Assembly: GCA_934320655.1 (NCBI GenBank)
Contig: CAKRFN010000002.1
Location: 62,001-126,000, forward strand
Origin: an uncultured Eubacterium sp.
GTDB lineage: Bacteria > Bacillota > Clostridia > Lachnospirales > Lachnospiraceae
Length of the DNA stretch: 64,000 nt
Direction of reading: 5' to 3'
The position numbers and the translations under genes were made by a program. The notes under the pieces are model-generated. The model was not told the DNA's origin. It was given only the letters and a program-made list of their open reading frames with translations, and searched no databases. Positions within the stretch are counted from its first letter, which is position 1. Every line of letters begins with the position of its first letter. Shown in pieces: positions 9,648 through 18,396 of this stretch.

Positions 9648-10532
9648 TCACACACGCGGATGTGCCTGCTTATACACTTCACGGATCGTGTGGTCGGATA
9701 ACTGCATATATATCTGTGTCGATGAAATATCCGAATGCCCCATCAATTCCTGCACAGACTTGAGATCCGCACCGTTGTTCAACAGATGCGCCGCAAACGA
9801 ATGCCTGAGCGTATGCGGTGTGATCTCCTCTGTAAGTCCCGCCTGCCTGCCGTAATGCTTCAACAGCTTCCAAAAGCCCTGTCTGCTCATCGGCTCGCCG
9901 CTGCAATTTGTAAACAACAACTCACAGTCACCATCCTCTACGAGCTTCGGACGGCTGCGCTTCAAATAGAGCTCGAGCGCCTCCCGAGCAGTCGAACCAA
10001 ACGGCACAGTACGCTCCTTGCGTCCATCCCGGCAGGTCACATACTCCAGCTTTAAATTCACATCCTGCAAGCGCAGAGACAGCAATTCCGACACACGGAT
10101 GCCCGTCGCGTATAACAGCTCCATCATCGCCTTGTCCCGCAGCTCCTTCGGTGCTCCGGAGGAAGGCTGGTCAAGCAGCTTTACGATCTGTGCCTGCGTG
10201 AGTATCTCCGGCGGTTTCTTCTCGATTTTCGGCGGCTTCAGACCCTTTGCGGGGTCGTCTGTACGTAGTCCCTCTCCGAGCTGCCATGCAAAAAATGCCT
10301 TCATGCTGGCAATCACCCGCGAGATCGTCGCTGCCTTGCGCCCCTGTGTCTCCAGCCCGTGCAGATATGCCTGCAAAATCCCGGTATCTACCTGTACGAA
10401 ATCATCCACTCCCATACCACACACATACTCCGCCAGCTTGCACAAATCTCTCGTGTAAGCCGCTGCCGTGTTATCGGATATCTGTTTTTGCTCCCGCATG
10501 TAACTGATAAATGCATCGATTTCATTCTTCAT
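9648..10532 (-). CDS. xerD: Site-specific tyrosine recombinase XerD
   Basis: 294 aa from ATG 10532 (MKNEIDAFISYMREQ); a TTG 15 bases upstream is possible but less likely. The N-terminal SAM-like core-binding domain is followed by the catalytic domain with Arg in ATGIRVSEL, HxxR in HTLRHSF and the nucleophile Tyr in STQIYMQL. The order nudF-spoIIM-xerD matches the conserved Firmicutes arrangement, so this is the chromosome dimer-resolution recombinase and not a mobile-element integrase. Confidence 0.9.
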   Translation of the reverse strand: MKNEIDAFISYMREQKQISDNTAAAYTRDLCKLAEYVCGMGVDDFVQVDTGILQAYLHGLETQGRKAATISRVIASMKAFFAWQLGEGLRTDDPAKGLKPPKIEKKPPEILTQAQIVKLLDQPSSGAPKELRDKAMMELLYATGIRVSELLSLRLQDVNLKLEYVTCRDGRKERTVPFGSTAREALELYLKRSRPKLVEDGDCELLFTNCSGEPMSRQGFWKLLKHYGRQAGLTEEITPHTLRHSFAAHLLNNGADLKSVQELMGHSDISSTQIYMQLSDHTIREVYKQAHPRV

Positions 10533-10638
10533 GTAAAAACCCCACAATCACTGTACCATTCTCCCGTTCTGTCCACAGTGCAAATATGCATTCATTATAA
10601 CAAATTGTTACACAAAATGCAATTATTATGTAATTCTC

Positions 10639-11190
10639 TTAAAAGATTTTTAATATTTTTTGCAAAATTATCGGATTTATGTAAGATTCCAGTAACATTC
10701 CCGCGCACAAAAGCAGAAAAAGCACTAGATATACGGCAAGGCTGTGCCAGACATCCCTGCGCCGCTGCTGCACGCACAGGACCACCAGACCCAGATACAC
10801 CGGCACATAGAGCAGAAACTGCGGAAACAGCGCCACGATGCATAACAGCAATCCGCCGGAGCCAAATGCACCGATCGCCAGTACGCAAAAATAGCCGTAG
10901 GCAAATCCGCTCCACGCCGCAAATGCGAGATAAAACCATTTGCCGCCCCGCATCAGTCCCACGAACACCAGAAACAGAAATACAGGTATCCGGCTGCAGC
11001 ACACCTGCCACAGTACCCCGTAGAAATTGACCTGGGTATATTGAAATTGTTTGAGAAAATAGCGCGTGAGAGTTCCGCTTTTTTCGAAACTCTCCGCGCT
11101 CAGAAAGTTTGCCGCCACAATACCGGTCAGAAAACAGACAAGAAATATAATAAATAACTGCTGTTTGACGGATAATTCGCGCGTCTGCAT
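10639..11190 (-). CDS. spoIIM: Stage II sporulation protein M
   Basis: 183 aa, four to five membrane helices (LFIIFLVCFLTGIVAANFL near the start; YLVLFLLLCAGMLLE near the end) and the SpoIIM family fold. In Bacillus, SpoIIM with SpoIID and SpoIIP forms the machine that thins septal peptidoglycan and drives engulfment. Its position between nudF and xerD is the standard one. Confidence rests on both sequence and synteny. Confidence 0.85.
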   Translation of the reverse strand: MQTRELSVKQQLFIIFLVCFLTGIVAANFLSAESFEKSGTLTRYFLKQFQYTQVNFYGVLWQVCCSRIPVFLFLVFVGLMRGGKWFYLAFAAWSGFAYGYFCVLAIGAFGSGGLLLCIVALFPQFLLYVPVYLGLVVLCVQQRRRDVWHSLAVYLVLFLLLCAGMLLESYINPIILQKILKIF

Positions 11191-11221
11191 GATTGTCCGT
11201 CTCCTTTGATATTCTTTATCT

Positions 11222-11767
11222 CTAATCTATGCGATATTTATTTTTGTATGCCATGAGTGCCGCTACCGTCTTGGCATCCTGAATCGTACCGGCGTAGATC
11301 AGATCGCACAGCTCGTCGAGATCATAGTCTGCAATCTCCACAAACTCGTCAGGATCGAGATGCTGCCTGCGCTTCTCCAGATCATGTGCCACATACACAT
11401 CGATAAACTCATCACAGTAAGCCACAGTCGTGCGCAGCGAGATCAGAAAATCCAGATGCTCGCTGTGGTATCCGGTCTCCTCCTCGAGCTCCCTTGCTGC
11501 GCAGACGATGGTCTGCTCGCTCGTGTCATCACGCGCGCCTGCCGGTATCTCCAACGTGATGCGGTCAAGCGCATTCCGGAACTGTCTCACCATCACGATC
11601 CGTCCATCCGGCATCACCGGAACGACCGCCGCCGCTCCCTTTCTGTGGTGGATCAGATCCCACTGCGCAGTCCTGCCATCCGGCATCTGCATCGTGTCAC
11701 TGTAGAAATCCACGATCGCACCCTGATATTTTAATGTACGGTCAATTCGTTTAATCTGATTCTCCAT
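11222..11767 (-). CDS. nudF: ADP-ribose pyrophosphatase (NUDIX hydrolase)
   Basis: 181 aa from ATG 11767 (MENQIKRIDRTLKYQG), chosen because GGAGG lies 5 bases upstream; two earlier in-frame starts lack a ribosome site. The Nudix box GX5EX7REUXEEXGU is complete, from GARDDTSE through REL to EEETGY. The family hydrolyses ADP-ribose to AMP and ribose-5-phosphate. It is the first gene of the nudF-spoIIM-xerD group. Confidence 0.9.
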   Translation of the reverse strand: MENQIKRIDRTLKYQGAIVDFYSDTMQMPDGRTAQWDLIHHRKGAAAVVPVMPDGRIVMVRQFRNALDRITLEIPAGARDDTSEQTIVCAARELEEETGYHSEHLDFLISLRTTVAYCDEFIDVYVAHDLEKRRQHLDPDEFVEIADYDLDELCDLIYAGTIQDAKTVAALMAYKNKYRID

Positions 11768-11794
11768 TGTAACCTCCATCCATTTCCCATCATT

Positions 11795-11829
11795 CAAAAA
11801 GGCGTTAAGATCACAATCTTAACGCCTTT
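11795..11829 (-). terminator. Terminator of rny
   Basis: A perfect stem GGCGTTAAGAT/ATCTTAACGCC (11801-11811 with 11816-11826) with a four-base loop; the minus strand continues in TTTTTGAAT. It lies just past the rny stop and just before the nudF start. Confidence 0.85.
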
Positions 11830-11851
11830 AAACCAGTCTCTTTTACGAATA

Positions 11852-13408
11852 TTATTTCGCGTAATCTGTGACACGCGATTCGCGGATCACATTTACTTTG
11901 ATCTGACCCGGATACTCTAATTCAGACTCAATCTGCTTTGAAATATCCCTTGCCAGAATAACCATATCAGCATCACTGATTTGTTCAGGAACTACCATTA
12001 CACGAACTTCGCGTCCTGCCTGAACAGCAAAAGATTTGTCAACTCCCTTAAAACCGTTTGTAATATCCTCTAACTGCTGTAAGCGGTTAGAATATGTTTC
12101 CAATGTCTCGCGTCTTGCACCCGGACGGGCAGCACTGATCGTATCAGCAGCCTGTACCAGACATGCGATCAGAGACTGAGGCTCTACATCGCCATGATGC
12201 GCCTCAACTGCATTGATAATGAGCGGTGATTCCTTGTACTTGCGGCACAGATCCACACCGATCTGAATATGTGAACCTTCCATATCGTGATCCACAGATT
12301 TTCCAATATCATGTAACAGACCTGCACGCTTTGCGGTTCTGACATCCACACCAATCTCACCAGCCAGCAGTCCTGCAATCTGGGCTACCTCGATCGAATG
12401 CTTCAATGCATTCTGACCATAACTGGTTCTGAACTTCATACGTCCAAGCAGACGGACAAGCTCCGGATGGATTCCATGAATACCAACCTCTAATGTCGCT
12501 GCCTCGCCTTCCTCACGGATCATGGTGTCAACTTCCTTCTGTGCCTTTTCTACCATCTCCTCGATTCTGGCGGGATGGATACGTCCATCCACAATCAGTT
12601 TCTCGAGTGCGATTCGCGCTACCTCACGGCGAATCGGATCAAAGCCGGAAAGAATGACTGCCTCGGGTGTATCATCAATAATCAGATCTACACCTGTCAG
12701 CGTCTCCAGTGTACGGATATTTCTACCCTCGCGGCCGATAATTCTTCCCTTCATTTCATCGTTGGGAAGCGGAACTACGGAAATCGTAGTCTCCGATACG
12801 TGGTCCGCTGCGCATTTCTGAATCGCAGTCACCACATAATCCTTGGCTTTCTTTCCTGCCTCTTCCTTAGCGCGGGTTTCCATTTCCTTAATGAGTTTTG
12901 CAGTGTCAAGTTTTACATCATCTTCAACGGTTTTTAAAAGAAATTCTTTTGCTTGTTCGGAGGTTAAACCTGAAATTCTCTCAAGTTCCTGTACTCTCTG
13001 TTCATTGAGCTTTGCGACTTCTGCTTTCTGCTTTTTGATCTCCTCTTCCTTAGCTGCAAAGCTGGCTTCACGCCGTTCAATGGAATCGAGCTTCTTGTCC
13101 AGATTGGACTCCTTCTGCTCAACACGACGCTCCGCACGCTGAATCTCCGATCTGCGTTCCTTGATCTCGCGGTCTAATTCGTTCTTTGTCTTGATCGACT
13201 CCTCCTTGACCTCCAAGAGAGATTCACGTTTCTTTGCCTCCGCAGTCTTTACCGCATCGTCAATGATGGATCTGGCGCGTTCTTCCGCCGAACCGATCTT
13301 TGAATCAGCTTTCTTTTGCTGTACCTGATTCATAACGACAACCGTTACAACCGCAGTAATTACTAAGGTGACCAGAATAGCAATTATCATCGTAACAATA
13401 CTTACCAT
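11852..13408 (-). CDS. rny: Ribonuclease Y
   Basis: 518 aa. One N-terminal membrane helix (MIIAILVTLVITAVVTVVV), a long charged coiled coil to ~residue 200, a KH RNA-binding domain (GRIIGREGRNIRTLE) and an HD phosphohydrolase domain with LLHDIGKSVDHDMEGSH. RNase Y is the membrane-anchored endonuclease that starts mRNA decay in Firmicutes. The length matches the family (~520). Its ribosome site sits in a small hairpin (see separate entry). Confidence 0.95.
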   Translation of the reverse strand: MVSIVTMIIAILVTLVITAVVTVVVMNQVQQKKADSKIGSAEERARSIIDDAVKTAEAKKRESLLEVKEESIKTKNELDREIKERRSEIQRAERRVEQKESNLDKKLDSIERREASFAAKEEEIKKQKAEVAKLNEQRVQELERISGLTSEQAKEFLLKTVEDDVKLDTAKLIKEMETRAKEEAGKKAKDYVVTAIQKCAADHVSETTISVVPLPNDEMKGRIIGREGRNIRTLETLTGVDLIIDDTPEAVILSGFDPIRREVARIALEKLIVDGRIHPARIEEMVEKAQKEVDTMIREEGEAATLEVGIHGIHPELVRLLGRMKFRTSYGQNALKHSIEVAQIAGLLAGEIGVDVRTAKRAGLLHDIGKSVDHDMEGSHIQIGVDLCRKYKESPLIINAVEAHHGDVEPQSLIACLVQAADTISAARPGARRETLETYSNRLQQLEDITNGFKGVDKSFAVQAGREVRVMVVPEQISDADMVILARDISKQIESELEYPGQIKVNVIRESRVTDYAK

Positions 13409-13411
13409 CGC

Positions 13412-13424
13412 AGGAGCACCTCCT
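13412..13424 (-). promoter_or_regulatory. Hairpin covering the rny ribosome binding site
   Basis: On the minus strand AGGAG-GTG-CTCCT (13424-13412) is a perfect 5-bp stem with a 3-base loop. It contains the Shine-Dalgarno sequence of rny, whose ATG is at 13408. This could limit translation; the effect is inference. Confidence 0.45.
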
Positions 13425-13487
13425 TATTAAGTTTTCATTGTACATATAACAAAAAATTCGTACATCTGTCATAACTACAACATATAA

Positions 13488-13516
13488 ATTTTATCCTTTA
13501 TTGTATATTATGTCAA
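13488..13516 (-). promoter_or_regulatory. Promoter of rny
   Basis: TTGACA (13516-13511), 17-bp spacer, TAAAAT (13493-13488) on the minus strand, leaving an ~80-base leader before the ATG. The -35 lies about 10 bases past the recX stop. Confidence 0.8.
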
Positions 13517-13525
13517 GTAAATTCT

Positions 13526-14137
13526 TTATGACAATCGCAGTTCCCGGCAAATATCCGAGCTGCGAAAACCTCTGCGCTGTAAATATCCATACATCCTGCG
13601 CTGCTCCTTCTGATCGGCTGTCTGCGGGTCGTAATGCCGCTTCTGCAACAGGTCGCGGATCATCGCGCGCTCGTCACGCTCCTCCTCATAGGATGCCAGC
13701 ACACGCTCTGCCACATCCCGCTCCACACCCTTCTGCTGTAATTCCATGCGCAGCTTGCCGTTGCTCTTGGCAGTGCCGCGCAGCCGCACATAGCAGTCCG
13801 CATACCGCTCATCGTCTACATAATGGTAGCTTTTGACATAGGCGAGCGCCTCGTCGATCAGATCCTCGGGATACTCCCCGTCTGCGAGTTTCCGGCGCAG
13901 CTCAAGCTCCGTGCGGTCCATCCGTTCGAGCAGATGCATCGCGCGCTTTTTTGCCCGCTTGCCGATCACCTCACGCCGGATCTGTATGTACTGCTCCTCC
14001 GGAATATGTGCGCCCTCCGCCAGATGCAGCGTGCGAAGCTCACCGGCATAAAGCACCCAGATCTCTCCGTTATCCAGTTGCAGGCGCCGTCTGCCCTTTG
14101 TCTGCTGCTCCACGGATGTAATGACTACCTCTGACAT
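13526..14137 (-). CDS. recX: Regulatory protein RecX
   Basis: 203 aa, tandem three-helix RecX repeats (for example MDRTELELRRKLADGEYPED and MELQQKGVERDVAERVLA). RecX modulates RecA filaments. It starts 5 bases after the recA stop and is co-transcribed with recA under the LexA-type operator upstream of that gene. Confidence 0.9.
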   Translation of the reverse strand: MSEVVITSVEQQTKGRRRLQLDNGEIWVLYAGELRTLHLAEGAHIPEEQYIQIRREVIGKRAKKRAMHLLERMDRTELELRRKLADGEYPEDLIDEALAYVKSYHYVDDERYADCYVRLRGTAKSNGKLRMELQQKGVERDVAERVLASYEEERDERAMIRDLLQKRHYDPQTADQKEQRRMYGYLQRRGFRSSDICRELRLS

Positions 14138-14142
14138 ACCGC

Positions 14143-15180
14143 CTACTCCTCAGTCTGCTCTGTCTCCGGTGCGGCTGCGGCTTCCTCGCCGATGCCGTAA
14201 TGTGCACGCACTTTCGCCTCGATCTCTGCACAGATCTGCGGATGCTCCGCAAGGAACTGCTTGGCATTCTCGCGTCCCTGACCGATCTTGTCGCCGTCAT
14301 AGGCATACCATGCGCCGGACTTGTTCACGACATCGATGCCTGCCGCCAGATCGAGAATATCTCCCTCTTTGGAGATGCCCTTTCCGAACATAATATCAAA
14401 CTCTGCCTCACGGAACGGAGGCGCTACTTTATTCTTTACAACCTTTACACGTGTGTGGTTTCCAACCACTTCGCCCGCCTGCTTGAGCGCCTCGACACGG
14501 CGCACATCCAGACGCACGGAGGAATAGAACTTGAGTGCGCGTCCGCCGGTCGTCGTCTCAGGGTTACCGAACATCACGCCGACCTTCTCACGCAGCTGGT
14601 TGATAAAAATAACGATACAGTTCGACTTGCTGATGACCGCTGTCAGCTTGCGCAGCGCCTGTGACATCAGACGCGCCTGCAGTCCGACATGTGAATCTCC
14701 CATATCTCCGTCGATTTCTGCCTTCGGCACAAGTGCTGCCACGGAATCGACGATCACGATATCCACTGCTCCGGAACGCACCATCGTCTCTGTGATCTCA
14801 AGTGCCTGCTCACCGTTGTCCGGCTGTGAAATGTACAGATTATCAATATCTACACCGATATTTTTCGCATAGACCGGATCTAAGGCATGCTCCGCATCGA
14901 TAAAGCCTGCGATGCCGCCCGCCTTCTGTACCTCCGCAACACAGTGCAGTGCCACTGTCGTCTTACCACTGGATTCCGGTCCGTAGATCTCGATAATACG
15001 CCCCTTCGGAAGCCCTCCGAGTCCCAACGCCAGATCCAGACTCAGCGCTCCGGTCGGAACAGTCTCTACATTCATCGCTGCGGAGGGATCTCCCAGCTTC
15101 ATCACCGAACCCTTTCCATACTGCTTCTCAATGTGCGCAATCGCCGCATCCAGTGCTTTTAATTTATTTTCGTCTGTCAT
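14143..15180 (-). CDS. recA: Recombinase A
   Basis: 345 aa from ATG 15180 (MTDENKLKALDAAIAHIEKQ), preceded by AAAGGAGA; an upstream in-frame ATG at 15207 lacks a ribosome site. Walker A GPESSGKTT, the conserved NQLREKVGVMFGNPETTTGG loop and an acidic C-terminal tail are present. It performs homologous recombination and triggers LexA self-cleavage. The promoter carries a LexA box, so SOS control is expected. Confidence 0.97.
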   Translation of the reverse strand: MTDENKLKALDAAIAHIEKQYGKGSVMKLGDPSAAMNVETVPTGALSLDLALGLGGLPKGRIIEIYGPESSGKTTVALHCVAEVQKAGGIAGFIDAEHALDPVYAKNIGVDIDNLYISQPDNGEQALEITETMVRSGAVDIVIVDSVAALVPKAEIDGDMGDSHVGLQARLMSQALRKLTAVISKSNCIVIFINQLREKVGVMFGNPETTTGGRALKFYSSVRLDVRRVEALKQAGEVVGNHTRVKVVKNKVAPPFREAEFDIMFGKGISKEGDILDLAAGIDVVNKSGAWYAYDGDKIGQGRENAKQFLAEHPQICAEIEAKVRAHYGIGEEAAAAPETEQTEE

Positions 15181-15246
15181 GATTGTCTCCTTTTCATTTT
15201 TCATCATTTATTTTCTGATATTCTCCATATCTCTCACGCTCATTAG

Positions 15247-15300
15247 CGAACATTTGTTCGCGTCTATGGCTATCATAATACACTTCGCATCAAATGTCAA
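15247..15300 (-). promoter_or_regulatory. SOS-controlled recA promoter with LexA box
   Basis: On the minus strand TTGACA (15300-15295), 17-bp spacer, TATGAT (15277-15272). Eleven bases downstream of the -10 lies CGAACATTTGTTCG (15260-15247), which fits the Gram-positive LexA operator CGAAC-N4-GTTCG. A repressor here would overlap the start of transcription. Confidence 0.88.
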
Positions 15301-15322
15301 CAGGGAAAACGACTGTCTAAAG

Positions 15323-15353
15323 GAAAAAAAGAACACCCGAAGAACGGGTGTCC
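15323..15353 (-). terminator. Terminator of trxA
   Basis: The stem ACACCCG/CGGGTGT (15333-15339 with 15345-15351) is followed on the minus strand by TTCTTTTTTTCC. It separates trxA from the recA promoter. Confidence 0.85.
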
Positions 15354-15447
15354 TCATTATAGCCTGTTGTCCTCCGTGCGTCAAGCGTATGCCGCAGCTT
15401 CGGGCTGTCTGGTTACTGTTCACGCCTTGTGCAGACAGCAGCCGTTT

Positions 15448-15795
15448 TTACGACTCGACCTTCTGGTCACGCAGCACTGCCGCCTGCTGTAACAGATCCA
15501 GCACTTCTTCCTTTGTGATCACGCCGATGCTCTTTGCCGCAAACATGCCAAGATTCATCGTCACGAGCATCGGAATGCTCATCACGCGGTACTTCAGCGC
15601 GAGTCCCGGCTGCTCATCGACATTGATCTTTCCTACCAGATACTCATCCGCGTATTCCTCGGAAATCTGCTCTACGACCGGGCTGAGCATCTTGCACGGT
15701 CCACACCAGTCCGCATAAAAATCAAGCAGTACCGGTTTCTCGCTTTTCATCACGATTTCATCAAAATTATCCTCTGTAATCTGAATGACTGCCAT
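15448..15795 (-). CDS. trxA: Thioredoxin
   Basis: 115 aa, slightly longer than the usual ~105. Active site WCGPCKM near residue 32, cis-proline in MSIPMLV. It is a cytoplasmic disulfide reductase. Its ribosome site is AAAGGAGG before 15795. It is monocistronic with its own terminator. Confidence 0.93.
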   Translation of the reverse strand: MAVIQITEDNFDEIVMKSEKPVLLDFYADWCGPCKMLSPVVEQISEEYADEYLVGKINVDEQPGLALKYRVMSIPMLVTMNLGMFAAKSIGVITKEEVLDLLQQAAVLRDQKVES

Positions 15796-15828
15796 AAAAA
15801 GTCCTCCTTTTGATTGTTACATTCCACA

Positions 15829-17436
15829 TTAGTTCCTGCCAAATTCGGACAGCTTTAATCCCTCATTTCGATCCAGTGTCATACCCACGCTCCATGCATT
15901 CACAAACAAAAGCAGTGGATTGCCCTTGAGATCCATGATCTTTTTCATATCGGAAGTACCGGTCAGTCTGTCCATATCGACCTCTTCCTTATTTTCAATC
16001 CAGCGGATGTGCTCATACGGCAGATTTTCCAACCGGATATCTACATTATACTCGTTTTCCAGTCTGAATTTCAAGACATCAAACTGCAGGACGCCGACAA
16101 CGCCGACGATGATCTCCTCCATGCCGCCCTTGTACTCCTGAAAAATCTGAATCGCGCCTTCCTGTGCGATCTGGTTGACACCCTTTACAAACTGTTTGCG
16201 CTTCATTGAATCGATCAGACGCACACGCGCAAAATGCTCCGGCGCAAACGTCGGGATACCCTCAAACTCAAATTTTTCTTTTGCGGTCGTGAGCGTGTCT
16301 CCGATCGAGAAAATACCGGGATCAAACAGTCCGATAATATCTCCCGCATATGCCTCATCGACGATCTTGCGCTCCTGTGCCATCATCTGCTGCGGCTGGG
16401 ACAGCTTGATCTGCTTGCCGCCCTGCACATGATAGACCTCCATGCCCGCATCGAACTTGCCGGATACGATACGCATAAATGCGACACGGTCCCTGTGGTT
16501 TTTATTCATATTTGCCTGAATTTTAAAGATAAATCCGCTGAAATCCTCGGCAAACGGATCGATCTGCCCGATATTTGACTGTCTCGGCAGCGGCGCATAG
16601 GTCATCTGTAAAAAGTGCTGCAAAAATGTCTCCACACCAAAGTTTGTGAGCGCCGATCCGAAAAATACCGGAGATAATTCTCCCTTTGTGACCAGCTCCT
16701 GATCAAACTCCGCACTCGCACCGTCGAGTAATTCCACCTCGTCTAAAAGCTGCTGTTTATATTCTGCCCCGATCACGGATTCTAATTCAGGCGCATCAAT
16801 CGAAATGATCTGCTCCTCGCCCTCTTTTGTTCCTTTTCTGGTATCGGAGAAAATGCGCACGCTGCGCGTATTGCGGTCGTAAACGCCCTTAAAGCCCTTG
16901 CCAGACCCGATCGGCCAGTTGATCGGACAGGTCGCGATACCAAGCTCGTTTTCGATCTCGTCGAGCAGCTCAAACGTATCATTTGCATCACGGTCCATCT
17001 TGTTGATAAACGTAAAAATCGGAATGTGGCGCATGACACATACTTTGAATAATTTTCTCGTCTGTGCCTCGACACCCTTTGATCCGTCGATGACCATGAC
17101 CGCCGAATCCGCCGCCATCAGTGTACGGTATGTGTCCTCCGAGAAGTCCTGATGTCCCGGTGTATCCAGAATGTTGATACAGTAATTGTCATAATGAAAC
17201 TGCAAAACAGACGAGGTGACAGAGATACCTCTCTGCTTCTCGATCTCCATCCAGTCGGACACCGCATGTTTCGCCGTCGCCTTGCCTTTTACGGAGCCCG
17301 CCTCATTGATGGCACCTCCGTAGAGCAGAAATTTTTCTGTCAGTGTGGTTTTTCCCGCATCCGGATGGGAAATGATCGCAAAGGTGCGTCTTTTTTCTAT
17401 TTCTTTTTTTCTGATATTCGCTGTCTGATCTGCCAC
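15829..17436 (-). CDS. prfC: Peptide chain release factor 3
   Basis: 535 aa from GTG 17436 (read as MADQTANIRKKEIEKRRT). This start is chosen because GGAGG lies 7 bases upstream and it gives the family's usual length (~530); starts at 17472 or 17484 lack a ribosome site. G-domain motifs are SHPDAGKTTLTEK, DTPGHQDF and FINKMDRD. RF3 is the GTPase that recycles RF1/RF2 from the ribosome. Confidence 0.93.
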   Translation of the reverse strand: MADQTANIRKKEIEKRRTFAIISHPDAGKTTLTEKFLLYGGAINEAGSVKGKATAKHAVSDWMEIEKQRGISVTSSVLQFHYDNYCINILDTPGHQDFSEDTYRTLMAADSAVMVIDGSKGVEAQTRKLFKVCVMRHIPIFTFINKMDRDANDTFELLDEIENELGIATCPINWPIGSGKGFKGVYDRNTRSVRIFSDTRKGTKEGEEQIISIDAPELESVIGAEYKQQLLDEVELLDGASAEFDQELVTKGELSPVFFGSALTNFGVETFLQHFLQMTYAPLPRQSNIGQIDPFAEDFSGFIFKIQANMNKNHRDRVAFMRIVSGKFDAGMEVYHVQGGKQIKLSQPQQMMAQERKIVDEAYAGDIIGLFDPGIFSIGDTLTTAKEKFEFEGIPTFAPEHFARVRLIDSMKRKQFVKGVNQIAQEGAIQIFQEYKGGMEEIIVGVVGVLQFDVLKFRLENEYNVDIRLENLPYEHIRWIENKEEVDMDRLTGTSDMKKIMDLKGNPLLLFVNAWSVGMTLDRNEGLKLSEFGRN

Positions 17437-17530
17437 GAGAGGTTCCTCCAAATCGCTATGTTTATTTATCATGTGCAAATCCACACATGATCAGCATTTG
17501 TCACTTACTATAATATATCCGCAATTATTT

Positions 17531-17559
17531 ATATTATCGGTCACTCCCGCATTTGTCAA
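17531..17559 (-). promoter_or_regulatory. Promoter of prfC
   Basis: TTGACA (17559-17554), 17-bp spacer, TAATAT (17536-17531) on the minus strand. Confidence 0.75.
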
Positions 17560-17639
17560 GCGCTAACAGGTGTTTCGGCGGCACGCACCGGCAAGGTCTG
17601 TTCACCCGCACCCTGTTCCGGTAATACTATCACACAACA

Positions 17640-17676
17640 GAAACAGGATCCGGCATCTGCCTGATCCTGTCTGCAT
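17640..17676 (-). terminator. Terminator of the spoIIIA operon
   Basis: The stem ACAGGAT/ATCCTGT closes a hairpin at about 17648-17675; the minus strand continues TTTCTGTTG. It is the first such structure after the spoIIIAH stop at 17713. Confidence 0.6.
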
Positions 17677-17712
17677 ATTCTGAATCTGAATATTTTTCTT
17701 AATAAAAGCCCT

Positions 17713-18396
17713 TTACTGCTGTGCGATCGGTGTGATCACGATATTTTCCGGTGCGACCTCTGTCTTTCTCGCGACAATATCCTCAACCTGTGCGCGCTTG
17801 GCATCTGTCACCTCGCCCATATCCAGCACGACATCCGCACCTCCGTCCGAGCTGATGCTGACGACCACATCCGTAAAGCCCTTTGCCTCCAGCAGCATCT
17901 CTGCCGCAGCCTCCTTCTCCGCAATGTCGGTCAGCGCAACCATCTTATCGACGGCATCCTGTTTCTGTGCCTCGGACAGTGTCTCGCTGTCAATGATTGC
18001 AAGCAGCCGCTCCTTGTTCTCGGAACGCACCTGTTCCCGGTTCATTTTCATTTCTACCGCAAAGTTTACATTTTCCACAACCGCTCCGGTAAGTACGGTC
18101 TCGCCCGGATTTTCTACGCTGGTCTCTGCTGTCTGTTCCCCATCACCGGTCTGCGCCTCGTCCGTATCTGCCTGCGCAACGTCCGCCTCCAGCGCCGGAT
18201 CTTCCGTATCCGTAAAGATCTCGTCACTGAGAAGCGCATCCTCCTGTGAAATATCATACGTTTCCTCTGCCACATCCTGACTGGTTGCTGCCGCTAAGTC
18301 GTTCTCATTTCCATATGTATAACTCACGTACCCCGCCGCAGCGATCATCAGCGCTAATGCGGTAATGATCATCTGGTTTTTCTTAAAAATTTTCAT
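17713..18396 (-). CDS. spoIIIAH: Stage III sporulation protein AH
   Basis: 227 aa, one N-terminal membrane helix (MIITALALMIAAAGYVSY), an acidic linker, then the EscJ/FliF-like ring domain in the last ~110 residues. On the mother-cell side of the septum it binds SpoIIQ and forms the outer ring of the feeding channel to the forespore. It is the last gene of the operon and overlaps spoIIIAG by 14 bases. Confidence 0.92.
   Translation of the reverse strand: MKIFKKNQMIITALALMIAAAGYVSYTYGNENDLAAATSQDVAEETYDISQEDALLSDEIFTDTEDPALEADVAQADTDEAQTGDGEQTAETSVENPGETVLTGAVVENVNFAVEMKMNREQVRSENKERLLAIIDSETLSEAQKQDAVDKMVALTDIAEKEAAAEMLLEAKGFTDVVVSISSDGGADVVLDMGEVTDAKRAQVEDIVARKTEVAPENIVITPIAQQ

Noticed and set aside
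9648..10532. Tyrosine recombinase as a sign of a phage or integrative element
   Set aside because: The nudF-spoIIM-xerD neighbourhood is conserved in Firmicutes; this is housekeeping XerD.
15208..15423. 71-codon minus-strand frame between trxA and recA
   Set aside because: It overlaps the trxA terminator, the recA promoter and the LexA box, and has no ribosome site.
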